The notes under the pieces are model-generated. The model had not been told where the DNA came from. It did no database searches and saw only the letters and a program-made list of their open reading frames with translations. From CAZJRB01 sp964547995 (GTDB lineage Bacteria; Planctomycetota; Planctomycetia; Pirellulales; Thermoguttaceae), in NCBI GenBank assembly GCA_964547995.1, contig CAZJRB010000036.1, forward strand, positions 1 through 56,622: a stretch of 56,622 nucleotides of DNA, given 5' to 3'. A program made the position numbers and the translations under genes. The first letter of the stretch is position 1, and each line of letters starts with the position of its first letter. Shown here piece by piece: positions 24,061 through 32,662 of the stretch.

Positions 24061-24693
24061 CTACATTGCGAGTTTCAACTCGATTTCGACCGACACCGAC
24101 TGGGTTGCGGGCGAAGGATTCGGCAAGGCGACCCGGGCGGAACCCCTCCACTTCAGCGCGAGTATCCGCTTTGTGGCCTCGATGGTGTATCCGCCATAGG
24201 GGAGGTTGGTGAAGGCGAATCTGCCTTTGTCGTCGGTCGTCGTCGAGAGTTTCGTTCCCTTGATCGAGACGGTGGCGGCGGCGATGGGAATCTTTATCCC
24301 GCCGATGCTCTGCACGACCCGGCCGCGGATGCTCGGGCGAAGCGACGGCGTACCGCGCGGCAGCCGAATGCCGAGCCGCGCCGCCTGAGTGGTCAGAGCA
24401 AACTTGAAGTACTGCACTTTCAAGGGGAAAGGTTTTGCCCGGGCCCATTGAAACGTGCTCTCGACCAGTCGCTTCGGCAACAGGCCTTGCTCGACCAAGG
24501 CACAGATATAGGCGATGTAGGCCTCCTCGTTCGGGTTCGCGGTCCTCAGCGCGCGTTGCATGTCCTCGCAGTCGAGCGTCCAGGCGCCGGCCTTGGCGCC
24601 GCGGATTGCCGAGATCGAGTCCGCACGGCACGGGATGCCGATGACCGGCAACAGGATCAAAGCCGAGAGGATCGGGCAGATTCGCACGGGCAT
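24061..24693 (-). CDS. secreted protein with a carboxypeptidase regulatory-like domain
   Basis: The 210-residue protein has a signal peptide (MPVRICPILSALILLPVIG). A helical N-terminal half follows (MQRALRTANPNEEAYIAYICALVEQGLLP), and then a beta-sandwich of the carboxypeptidase regulatory-like type (IRGRVVQSIGGIKIPIAAAT, then TTDDKGRFAFTNLPYG). The ATG at 24693 has AAGGAG seven bases upstream. It is the first gene of the minus-strand trio, 39 bp before the methyltransferase, and is probably co-transcribed. The periplasmic function is unknown. Confidence 0.7.
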   Translation of the reverse strand: MPVRICPILSALILLPVIGIPCRADSISAIRGAKAGAWTLDCEDMQRALRTANPNEEAYIAYICALVEQGLLPKRLVESTFQWARAKPFPLKVQYFKFALTTQAARLGIRLPRGTPSLRPSIRGRVVQSIGGIKIPIAAATVSIKGTKLSTTTDDKGRFAFTNLPYGGYTIEATKRILALKWRGSARVALPNPSPATQSVSVEIELKLAM

Positions 24694-24897
24694 CGGGCGA
24701 CTCCTTGCCGAGCGTTGGCAGGGGCGGGGAAATCGGGGAAAAGCGGCCGACTTGTAGCCAATAACGCCCCACAACGCAAGGGCAGTCGGGACGACACTTC
24801 CCCCGTGGCCTTTGTTGGGTGTACAATGGGGGGGCAGGCTTGCTGCCTCGCTTGACCTATGAATAATCCCGGTTAACCGCCGGGGCGTTCTTTATCT

Positions 24898-26358
24898 ATG
24901 TCCCGCATATTACTCACCTTCTGCTTGCTGGTCCTATTGTTCGGTTTGGACAATCCAGCCGATCGGGTGATGGCGGGGGATGCACCGCGCCCGGCCGACA
25001 CAGAAAAGGTTTGCACGGAGGTGGCCCGATTGCTGGCCGAGTTGGACGACGACGAGTTCGACGTCCGGCATCGGGCGGCGGCCGACATGGAGAAGTTGAT
25101 TGCCCGACGAGAACTGGGGCCGATCCTTTCAGCGGAGTTCCAAAAGGTGCTCTTGCAGCCGGATATCTCGTTCGAGGTCCGCTGGCACGTAAAGCGTTGG
25201 GCCGCGCGATTGCCCGAGGCAACCCCCAAGTCGCCGAAGTCCGTCAGTCCCGAGCAACTCGATCGGGTGCTTCGGCAATTGGAGGACGATTCGTACGCAG
25301 TTCGGCAAGGGGCCGCGAGGCGCCTGGAGTGGTTGGCTTCGCAGGATGGATTGTTGCCGACGGTGAAGAAGGCAATCGAAGCGCGGCTGAAAGCGACCTC
25401 GGACGCCGAAGTGGCCGACCGGTTGCGGAAGCTGCTCGAGTTGACCCGCCCGGCGATGGTCGCCGAGTGTTGGCAAGGGCGCCGGCACCTGACGGAGCAA
25501 CACCTGCTGGTCGGCGTTCCCAGCCTTGTGGAGGGAGCCAAGCGTCCCAGCCATTTCGATCGCATCGACGACAAGGTGGCACATTGCGTCAGCGGGAGTT
25601 CGCTTTCGCCGGGCGACTATCCGGTCGGTGTGGCGTTTCCACATCCGAAGACTGAAGGAGCGTTCTTCCACCTGGTCAACCTGCCCACCCCGCGCCGGCG
25701 GTTGGCGTATGCCGAGTACGTGAAGAAGGATCAGGCCGAACGGCTCCGCCACATCAGCCGGCGGACGTTGGACCGTTTCCTGGAAGAGAAGCGGTCCCTG
25801 ACCGAGCCCGAGCTGGTCATGCTTGGGCAGCTTGACCCCAAGGAGGTATCGCTTTTTTCGGGCAAGTTTCTTGCGGTTGTGGAAGACGAACTCTTGCCGA
25901 CAACGGGGCGCAGCCGGTTTGGAGGGCGGCCGAGCCGGCACGCGATGCTCTGCGGTTGGCTGGCCTGCTTTGGCACGAAGGAAGCCGTTCCCGGCTTGTT
26001 GAAAGCGATCGACGAGGGGCGATTCCTTCCGCCGACGTCCGAAGCCCGATATCGCTTGCACCTGATCGCGGCGTTGTCGATCGCTGGCCGCGATCCGTGG
26101 CCGACGGTGGATAACTGGCTGGCCGATCAGGTCGGGCACACGGACCTGTTGGTGGAGCAGAGAACGAACGGCCCCGAGTTTGGCGCGACGGCGGCCGCCT
26201 TGTTGCTCAAGCGCCATCGAAAGACGGGCGCGACGTTCGGCCTGCGGCAGGTCCCCGACGCGCAGTTGCGGGCGCTCCGCGTCGACGGCCACCGCTTCGT
26301 GTCGGACGACTCGCCAAAGAAAGTGCTGGATTGGTGGAAACGCGATCGCGACAAGTAG
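24898..26358 (+). CDS. secreted HEAT-repeat-like protein
   Basis: The 486-residue protein has a signal peptide (MSRILLTFCLLVLLFGL). Two HEAT-like blocks follow, LLAELDDDEFDVRHRAAADMEKL and its repeat VLRQLEDDSYAVRQGAARRLEWL about 90 residues later. The block LDDDEFxVRxxA is common in planctomycete secreted proteins. The C-terminal 280 residues contain more helices and no recognised enzyme motif. No clear ribosome-binding site is seen before the ATG, but the signal peptide supports it. The upstream spacer holds a copy of the TGAATAATCC repeat also found near 18271. Confidence 0.7.
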   Translation: MSRILLTFCLLVLLFGLDNPADRVMAGDAPRPADTEKVCTEVARLLAELDDDEFDVRHRAAADMEKLIARRELGPILSAEFQKVLLQPDISFEVRWHVKRWAARLPEATPKSPKSVSPEQLDRVLRQLEDDSYAVRQGAARRLEWLASQDGLLPTVKKAIEARLKATSDAEVADRLRKLLELTRPAMVAECWQGRRHLTEQHLLVGVPSLVEGAKRPSHFDRIDDKVAHCVSGSSLSPGDYPVGVAFPHPKTEGAFFHLVNLPTPRRRLAYAEYVKKDQAERLRHISRRTLDRFLEEKRSLTEPELVMLGQLDPKEVSLFSGKFLAVVEDELLPTTGRSRFGGRPSRHAMLCGWLACFGTKEAVPGLLKAIDEGRFLPPTSEARYRLHLIAALSIAGRDPWPTVDNWLADQVGHTDLLVEQRTNGPEFGATAAALLLKRHRKTGATFGLRQVPDAQLRALRVDGHRFVSDDSPKKVLDWWKRDRDK

Positions 26359-26404
26359 AAGCGGAATTTCAGCGGCGGGCGCGATCGGGCGGGCACAACC
26401 GGGC

Positions 26405-26890
26405 TCACCGGCTCTTTTCTCCAGGGACGAGTTCAATGTCGATTTGATTTTTCCCGGAGGTGACCTCGTACTCCTTCTTTGCAGGAACGAGACCTGCGTA
26501 GGGGGGAACGGGTCTCGGTTCGACCGGCCGCATGCTGCCGTCGACTTCCTCCATCTTGGTTTCCACGCTGGGAGGGCGGTAAGATACCTTGTGCCGAGCG
26601 ACCACGGCGCCGTCCGATTTTCCATAGGTACCCAAAACGTAGGTGCCGTCGGCCATCACGGTTCCCGACGCCGGCTTACCCGCGTTAGAACCCTCACCCG
26701 TATTGATTGGGGAAAAGGTGAGCGACCCACCGTTGACCGGCTTGCCCTGATGGGTGACCCTACCCGTTACCGGTGCGGTCTTGAAATGTCCCTTTCCGCA
26801 GCCCGCGAACAATGCCGCGAGCAATATCCCCGCCGCCGAAACCGCCCGCAAAGCAAGTCGGTTGCGACGCGCCAGTCGAGAGAGTCTCAT
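26405..26890 (-). CDS. planctomycete lipoprotein next to the DUF1559 pseudopilin
   Basis: The 161-residue protein has a lipobox LFAGC with Cys31 as the predicted lipidation site. A single beta-sandwich domain follows (PVTGRVTHQGKPVNGGSLTFSP, then MADGTYVLGTYGKSDGAV). Proteins of this kind are typically encoded directly downstream of DUF1559 pseudopilin genes in planctomycetes, as here (57 bp after the stop at 26948). A cell-surface role with the pseudopilin is inference. No strong ribosome-binding site is seen before the ATG at 26890. Confidence 0.75.
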   Translation of the reverse strand: MRLSRLARRNRLALRAVSAAGILLAALFAGCGKGHFKTAPVTGRVTHQGKPVNGGSLTFSPINTGEGSNAGKPASGTVMADGTYVLGTYGKSDGAVVARHKVSYRPPSVETKMEEVDGSMRPVEPRPVPPYAGLVPAKKEYEVTSGKNQIDIELVPGEKSR

Positions 26891-26947
26891 CGATCAACAG
26901 TCTCCGATTGTGTAAACACGGGCCGTTCGACTCCGGACCGCCGCAGG

Positions 26948-27913
26948 CTACGGCAGGGTAACCGGCTCATGATCGTTGCGTGACCCCAGCTTGCGGTAGG
27001 TGTCGGTGTCGATGTCCTCGTCCAGGTAGTGAACGGAACCATCGGCAAAGGCGAACAGGGCGCCGCCGAAGTGCTGGCTGCCGAAGCTCAGGTCGGATTC
27101 CCAACTGGTCCTGCGATTGATGAAGAAATCCGTGTCGACGATGCGGCCAAACGAGCCCGTACCTTTCTTGACGTCGCACTGGCCGTCGTTGTTTCCACCG
27201 GGCCAAATCGGAAAATGCCAACTGCTGCCATCTCCAGACACATCTTCCGATTCGGTGACCTCTCCCACAATGATGGTCTTGCTCGTACCGTCCGTGATAT
27301 CGGCGATCTTAACCAGCCAGGTGTAGTAGTCGTCGTTGTCGAAGAGCAGAATCCCGTTCTGCTCCTTGCCTTTGAAATCACTGCAGCCCCAACGGCTGCC
27401 GAAGCTCCAACCGAGGTTTGCACAGTAGTTCGACTTGCCGTAGCCATCGTCGTCGGTATCGGGCAATACGTCGGTCGGGCACATGAAGACATTGAGCGTG
27501 TTTTTGCAGATGCCGCCGGCGTGATTCTTGGAGACCTCCATTTCGTTGTCGCACTCGTCGATATTTTCACCGCCGCCGCAGCGAAGTTTGTGCTTTCCGT
27601 GCCGGTAGATGAGTTCGACCCCGTTGCCCGTAAGCAAGTCGTAGGTAGGCCGTTCTTCCAGATAGGGTAGTATGTAGATTGCCCATCCGTAATTGTTGTT
27701 ATCGTTGTCTACCTGACCCGGCGGGAAGGTTTTTCGGGCGGAGTGGAAATTCTGCAAAGCCAAGCCGATCTGCTTCAGATTATTCGAGCAATGGGCTCGC
27801 CGGGCGGCCTCTCGGGCGGCTTGCACGGCCGGCAGAAGCAGCGCGACCAAGACACCGATGATCGCAACCACCACAAGCAACTCAACCAGCGTGAATCCAT
27901 GACGATTTCGCAT
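26948..27913 (-). CDS. DUF1559 pseudopilin-like protein with prepilin leader
   Basis: The 321-residue protein begins with a type IV prepilin leader: the basic MRNRHG, then FTLVELLVVVAIIGVLVALL with the Glu at +5. It should be cut by a prepilin peptidase before Phe7. The conserved H(C)SNNLKQIGLALQNFH follows and the remainder is the DUF1559 domain, ending near GALFAFADGSVHYLDEDID. Planctomycetes carry many copies; their assembly and function are not settled. The ATG at 27913 has GGAGG seven bases upstream. Confidence 0.93.
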   Translation of the reverse strand: MRNRHGFTLVELLVVVAIIGVLVALLLPAVQAAREAARRAHCSNNLKQIGLALQNFHSARKTFPPGQVDNDNNNYGWAIYILPYLEERPTYDLLTGNGVELIYRHGKHKLRCGGGENIDECDNEMEVSKNHAGGICKNTLNVFMCPTDVLPDTDDDGYGKSNYCANLGWSFGSRWGCSDFKGKEQNGILLFDNDDYYTWLVKIADITDGTSKTIIVGEVTESEDVSGDGSSWHFPIWPGGNNDGQCDVKKGTGSFGRIVDTDFFINRRTSWESDLSFGSQHFGGALFAFADGSVHYLDEDIDTDTYRKLGSRNDHEPVTLP

Positions 27914-28123
27914 TGCAGTGCCTCCGGGAAATCCGGGAAAAAGACGTAGCTCCATATTTCAATATACCTACAGCCTGCAAAACCGGCAACTCTTCCGGGC
28001 TTTCTTGGCGCATAATCTCACCAGCGCTTCCCTGCACCGAGGCCCGATTTCCCTCAAGGCACCCCGGCACCCCTTCGCGGGGGGGTCGTTCGCGATAGTG
28101 TACCACCAAGGGTCGCCCCCCGC

Positions 28124-29599
28124 TCACTTCGTCCTTTTCCTCTTTCGTTGGTTTCTATCCTTCCCGGGCGTTTGCTTGTTGCGTGTCGGGTTGCCGCCGG
28201 AACCCAGGAGTTTTTCCTCCCAACTTTTCAGCTTTTCTTCCCATTCGTCAAGGCTGCGGGTGGGATACTTGCTCGACCAGCCGCCTTTGCGGAACTCCTC
28301 GGTCGGGCCCTCGTCGCTGATTTCCTTGCGCCACTCGGCAACCGCTTTCCGCATCCGCTTCAGATCGTCGGCGTACTTTGGATTGCCGGCAAGGTTTTTC
28401 GTCTCGTAGGGATCGTTCACGAGATCGTAGAGTTCTTCCTTCTTCTTATCCGGCTGCATGAACCGGTCCTGCACCTCGTTGAGGCGGCCCTTCATGTGCA
28501 TGACGTTCAACAAGGCCAACACCGGGTACTGCTTCTCCTTGTATTCGTTCAACTGGCAATAGGCCCTCTCCGGCATCAGGTTCAGGATGTACTTGAACCG
28601 TTTGTCGCGGCACGCCCGCATCGAGTCGTGGGTATTGTCCATCTTGTCGCGGGCGGTGAAGATATACTCCCGCTTGGGAGTCTTCGGGTCCAACAGGTCG
28701 CGCCCGTGCATCCACTCGGGTACGCCGGCGCCGGCCGCGGCCAGGACCGTGGCCGTCACGTCGATCGAGCTGGCCAGGTCGTCGTTGACCGTCCCCGGCT
28801 TGATGTGGCCGGGCCATCGCATGATCAGCGGTACGCGGGTACCCGAATCGTAGAGGAACTGCTTGCCGCGGACCTGGCAACGGCCGTGGTCGCCGATGAA
28901 GATCACCAGGGTGTTCTTGGCCAGTCCTTCGTCGTCGAGACGCCCCAGCACCCCGCCGACCGATGCGTCGAGCTTCTGGATTTCCTCCAGGCCGTTGGCG
29001 ATGTCGCGGCGGACCAGCGGTGTGTCGGGATAGTACGGCGGCACGGTTACCTTGGCCGGGTCGATGTCGTACTCGGGATAATTGCGCCACGACCGGTGCG
29101 TGTTGGCGAACGTGATCTGGACGAAAAACGGTTTGTCGCCGGCGTTGGTCCAATCGCCGTCGGGAAAGAGTTCTTTGCTGCTGTGCTGGAAATTCAAATC
29201 GAGCTTCTTGCTGTACATGAGCCCCGTGTGATAGCCGGCCTTTTGCAGAAGCAGCGGGAAGGGGACCACGGGCCCGGAAAGCGGTTTCTTGTTGCCCGTT
29301 CGGTGCTGGTTCGCGCCGATCGCGTTCTGATACATGCCGGTCATCATCGCGCTGCGGCTGGTCGAGCAGACCGGCGCGGTGGTAAACGCGTTTTCGAACC
29401 GGGCGCCGTCGGCCGCCAGCTTGTCGAGATTCGGCGTCTTGACCGCATTGACGCCGTAGCAACTCAAGTCGGGACAGATGTCCTCGGCCAGGATCCAGAC
29501 GATGTTCGGCCGCTGCGGTTCGCCGGCCGCTTGCAGACCACCCAGCGGCCACGCGGCCGCAACGATACTCACCATCAGAAAGGCGTACTCTCGTCTCAT
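28124..29599 (-). CDS. secreted sulfatase with CSTSR active-site motif
   Basis: The 491-residue protein has a signal peptide (1-24) and a complete type I sulfatase domain. The catalytic loop reads CSTSR (78-82), with Thr where most sulfatases have Pro; this variant is seen in other planctomycete-type sulfatases. Metal-site segments AEDICPD near 38-44 and GDHGRCQVRGK in the second half are present. It should hydrolyse extracellular sulfate esters. The C-terminal tail is rich in Lys, Arg and Gly (DRNQRKRKRTK), unusual for the family, and may bind polyanions. The ATG at 29599 has GGAGG eight bases upstream. A perfect 24-bp inverted repeat precedes it. Confidence 0.9.
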   Translation of the reverse strand: MRREYAFLMVSIVAAAWPLGGLQAAGEPQRPNIVWILAEDICPDLSCYGVNAVKTPNLDKLAADGARFENAFTTAPVCSTSRSAMMTGMYQNAIGANQHRTGNKKPLSGPVVPFPLLLQKAGYHTGLMYSKKLDLNFQHSSKELFPDGDWTNAGDKPFFVQITFANTHRSWRNYPEYDIDPAKVTVPPYYPDTPLVRRDIANGLEEIQKLDASVGGVLGRLDDEGLAKNTLVIFIGDHGRCQVRGKQFLYDSGTRVPLIMRWPGHIKPGTVNDDLASSIDVTATVLAAAGAGVPEWMHGRDLLDPKTPKREYIFTARDKMDNTHDSMRACRDKRFKYILNLMPERAYCQLNEYKEKQYPVLALLNVMHMKGRLNEVQDRFMQPDKKKEELYDLVNDPYETKNLAGNPKYADDLKRMRKAVAEWRKEISDEGPTEEFRKGGWSSKYPTRSLDEWEEKLKSWEEKLLGSGGNPTRNKQTPGKDRNQRKRKRTK

Positions 29600-29623
29600 C
29601 GCAGTTTCCTCCACGTTAGGGGC

Positions 29624-29710
29624 GGCCGATCAATAACTTCCCGGTTTGTCACGGCACGGCTTCGGATGTCCCCATCTTGAAGAACGAAACCGGGAAGTTA
29701 TTGATCGGCC
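29624..29710. repeat. perfect 24-bp inverted repeat with 39-base loop
   Basis: The arms at 29624-29647 (GGCCGATCAATAACTTCCCG...) and 29687-29710 are perfect reverse complements over 24 bp. It sits in the spacer between the gene at 29754 and the sulfatase start at 29599, both on the minus strand. Such an exact stem suggests a recent mobile insertion or a strong RNA hairpin; there is no T-tract. Confidence 0.85.
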
Positions 29711-29753
29711 AGTTCGTAATAAGGATGAACCGGGGGAACCGGAAGCCGCGTTT

Positions 29754-30974
29754 TCACTTCTCCAAGGCCTGGCCGATATCCGCGAGCAGGTCGTCCGGGT
29801 TTTCAATCCCGCAGGCGATGCGGATCATGTTATCGGGAATCCCCGCCGCGTAGCGCTGCTCGCGGGTAAAGTCATGGTAGCTCATTACCATGGATTGTTC
29901 AATAAGCGATTCGGCGCCGCCGAGGCTGGGTCCGATCCGCGGAATGCGGACCGCATCGACGACGTCGGCCGTCTGCCGCCAATCAGCGTCCTTGACCAGG
30001 AACGTCACCAGGCCGCCGAAGCCTAGCATGGTCCGCCCGGCCACTTCGTAGTACGGATGGCTCGGCAGGCCCGGATAGTAGACCTTTTCCACTCGGGGAT
30101 GCTCTTCGAGGAACCGGGCCACGGCAAGACCGTTCTCATTGTGGCGCCGCATTCGGAGTTCAAAGGTCTTCAGCCCCCGCAACAGCAGATAGATGCTGAG
30201 GGGTCCGCCGATGGTGCCGACGACGCCGCGGAGCTTGCGTACCGGTTCGAGCTTTTCCGCCGAGGCGATAATGACCCCGCTCAACAGATCGTTGTGGCCG
30301 CCGAGGTACTTGGTGCAGGAGTGTATTACGTAGTCGATGCCGTTTTCCAGCGGCCGCACGTTGTAGGGCGTGGCCAATGTTGCGTCGATTGCAGTTTCGA
30401 CACGGTGTTTTTTCCCCAGGGCCGCAAAACGCTCCAGGTCGACCACGCTGAGGTGCGGATTGGTGGGGGATTCGCTGATGAGCAATTTTGTGTTCGATGT
30501 AATGGCGGCTTCCATCCCGTCGTAGTCACATGCGGGAACGAGGTGCGTTACAACGCCAAACTTGCCCAGGTGTTTGGCGCATAACTCGCGGGTGCGGTGA
30601 TAACACTCGTCGAACAGGACAATCTCATCGCCCGCCTGCAACTTTGTCTCGAGCAAGCCAGCGATGGCCGCCATGCCGGAGGAGAATATCAGCGCCGCCT
30701 CGCCCCCTTCCAAAGCGGCCAGCTTTTGTTGCACCACTTTCTCGCTCGGGTTACCGTAGCGGGAATATTCCTCGCGGGGCAGCTTTTGCGCAACGAAGTC
30801 AATGACTGCCTGGGTGTCGGGAAAGGTGTAGGTCGAGGTGCAGAAGATGGCATCGGTCATCGCATTGCCCGGCTTCAACCGGGCCTCGCCGGCATGGACC
30901 GCTGTCGTGGATAGTCCGGACTCCGGGCGGTCCGGTTGCAGAGCGGAAGGTTCGTCGGTCATTTCGGTTCCCAT
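29754..30974 (-). CDS. cystathionine gamma-synthase-type PLP enzyme
   Basis: The 406-residue protein belongs to the Cys/Met metabolism PLP family. Key parts are YSRYGNPSEKVVQQKLAALE (70-89), FSSGMAAI (98-104), ESPTNPHL (168-175) and the PLP lysine Lys222 in HSCTKYLGGH. It probably uses an O-acylhomoserine or cystathionine-type substrate in methionine/cysteine metabolism; synthase, lyase and gamma-lyase activities cannot be told apart here. An in-frame ATG at 30962 is an alternative start. The 5' leader contains two hairpins, the second followed by a T-tract on this strand, so transcription may be attenuated. Confidence 0.9.
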   Translation of the reverse strand: MGTEMTDEPSALQPDRPESGLSTTAVHAGEARLKPGNAMTDAIFCTSTYTFPDTQAVIDFVAQKLPREEYSRYGNPSEKVVQQKLAALEGGEAALIFSSGMAAIAGLLETKLQAGDEIVLFDECYHRTRELCAKHLGKFGVVTHLVPACDYDGMEAAITSNTKLLISESPTNPHLSVVDLERFAALGKKHRVETAIDATLATPYNVRPLENGIDYVIHSCTKYLGGHNDLLSGVIIASAEKLEPVRKLRGVVGTIGGPLSIYLLLRGLKTFELRMRRHNENGLAVARFLEEHPRVEKVYYPGLPSHPYYEVAGRTMLGFGGLVTFLVKDADWRQTADVVDAVRIPRIGPSLGGAESLIEQSMVMSYHDFTREQRYAAGIPDNMIRIACGIENPDDLLADIGQALEK

Positions 30975-31027
30975 TCCAGGAAAGGGGGTGTGGTAGTAAC
31001 TGTTTTTGGGATCGACCGGACCAAGAA

Positions 31028-31102
31028 CAAAAACACCGCGACGGGATTACCCGGTCGCGGCAAGCTTTAGTCAAGTCAAATCGCCGGCTTTGGCGGGCGA
31101 TG
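31028..31102 (-). terminator. hairpin pair with T-tract in the leader of the PLP enzyme gene
   Basis: On the minus strand a hairpin with an ATCGCC/GGCGAT stem (31081-31102) comes first. A second follows with a CCGCGAC/GTCGCGG stem (31036-31060) directly before TGTTTTTGTT. The second fits an intrinsic terminator. It either ends the upstream metal-efflux operon, or attenuates the PLP enzyme gene 54 bases further on, for example under a SAM-type or amino-acid signal. Confidence 0.6.
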
Positions 31103-31214
31103 GCACTTTAGCAGAGGAAATGGCTGCAAGCGGCCGCAAATCCCACATAATAACCATTTTACCGTCGCTGATTCCGAAGACAACCCCCCTCGTTGGAAAT
31201 CCAAAAAGGGAGGT

Positions 31215-32570
31215 TCAGGAGCCCCAAGGGGTCGCCGGCGGCGTCTCATCCGACACTGCCGCTCCATATCCCAGCCCCGCCACCGCGGCTGTGAGTTGCC
31301 CGGGATCGAGATGCTCGCCGACGACGACGGCACGGCCGCGGCGGAGATCCACGTCGGCCGATCGCACGCCGTCACATTCGCCGAGCGAGCGTCGGACGCT
31401 CTCTGCGCAATGGCTGCACCTCATACCGGTAATCGAGAGTTCCAACCGTTGAAAACGAGAGGATTCCCCGGTGCGTTCGCCGTATTCCGCGTCCTCTTGC
31501 GATTCCTTCCTGTGTTTGGCCTTGAAACAATAAGAAACCGCAAGTACGGCCAACAACGCGACTGCGGCCAGATGGGCCGACCAGTGTGCTGCGTGGGTGG
31601 TACCGTGGCTGTCCCCGTCAGCAAGCGGCGGTATTGCCATTGCAATGATTTGGGATAACCAGTTCAACAGGAGGCCGCCTGCAATCGCGCTGAGTGCAAC
31701 CGTGGCCAGATACAGGATCGCCGTGCGGCGGCCCATCACCTTCCAAACGGTGGCGAGCGTAGCGGCGTTGGTTGCGGGTCCTGCAACGAGGAAGGCGAAG
31801 GCCGCCCCGGGCGAGACGCCCATGTGGATGAAACCGGCCGCAATGGGGACCGAGGCGGTTGCGCAGACGTAGAACGGCACGCCTATCGCCATCAGAAGCA
31901 GAATCGCGAGGATTCCGCCACCGACCGACAAGATTTCGCCGCCGGCGTAGGTGTGCAGTTGACCCTTCCGCACGAACAACGTGGCGATCGCCCCGGCAAT
32001 CAGAATTCCGACCAGCAAGGCCGGGCCGATGTCGCGCGGCAGCGTCACAAAACCGTATCGCAACATTCGCACGAGACTGCCGTGTTGTGATCGATCTTCA
32101 CAGCAGGCTTCCGTGCACCGGCCGGTGTGTGGCTTCCCCGCTTCATCAGTCCCGTTCGTCTCGGCGAAGAACCGGATCAGGAAACCGCCGAGGATGCCGG
32201 TGAGCAATGCGGCGACCGGGCGGAAGATCGCGAAGACCGGTCCCAGCAGCGCCCAGGTGGCCGCGATGCTGTCGACGCCCGTCTGAGGTGTTGAGAGGAG
32301 AAAGGCGGTGGTGGCTGCCCGGCTGGCCCCGTGACGCCGCATGGAGGCCGACACGGGGATGACTCCGCACGAACACAGGGGCAGCGGAACGCCCAACAAC
32401 GACGCGGCAAATACGGGCTTCAACCCCCGCCCGCCCAGGTGTCGCTCTACCCAAGCCGGGGAAATGCACACCGACAGCACCCCGGCCACCAGGAAGCCCA
32501 GAAGCAAGTACGGCGCCATCTCGCCGAGAACCTGCCAACTCTCCGAGAGTAATCTTGCAACAATTGTCAT
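31215..32570 (-). CDS. SO_0444-type metal permease fused to an HMA domain
   Basis: The 451-residue inner-membrane protein has about eight helices in two halves. Its signature PLPLCSCGVIP (about 62-72) is typical of the DUF318/YraQ-type permeases linked to Cu/Zn efflux. A Cys/His-rich cytoplasmic loop (TGRCTEACCEDRSQHG) lies between the halves. The C-terminal 75 residues are a heavy-metal-associated domain with GMRCSHC, a metal-binding CxxC. Metal capture by the HMA domain and handover to the pore in one chain is the likely mechanism. The ATG at 32570 is preferred over the TTG two codons earlier. It lies 93 bp after the RND pump gene on the same strand and is probably part of one metal-resistance operon. 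Confidence 0.85.
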   Translation of the reverse strand: MTIVARLLSESWQVLGEMAPYLLLGFLVAGVLSVCISPAWVERHLGGRGLKPVFAASLLGVPLPLCSCGVIPVSASMRRHGASRAATTAFLLSTPQTGVDSIAATWALLGPVFAIFRPVAALLTGILGGFLIRFFAETNGTDEAGKPHTGRCTEACCEDRSQHGSLVRMLRYGFVTLPRDIGPALLVGILIAGAIATLFVRKGQLHTYAGGEILSVGGGILAILLLMAIGVPFYVCATASVPIAAGFIHMGVSPGAAFAFLVAGPATNAATLATVWKVMGRRTAILYLATVALSAIAGGLLLNWLSQIIAMAIPPLADGDSHGTTHAAHWSAHLAAVALLAVLAVSYCFKAKHRKESQEDAEYGERTGESSRFQRLELSITGMRCSHCAESVRRSLGECDGVRSADVDLRRGRAVVVGEHLDPGQLTAAVAGLGYGAAVSDETPPATPWGS

Positions 32571-32662
32571 ACCCAATCCAAGTGCCGGAACCTGTGCCGA
32601 CCGTCATTCTGTCTTCCAGCGGGGTCTTGTCAAGAGTCCCCCGAATTACGTTGATCGAGGAT

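Noticed and set aside
25129..26625. 498-residue minus-strand open frame
   Set aside because: Opposite the HEAT-repeat gene, and the composition is typical of a shadow frame.
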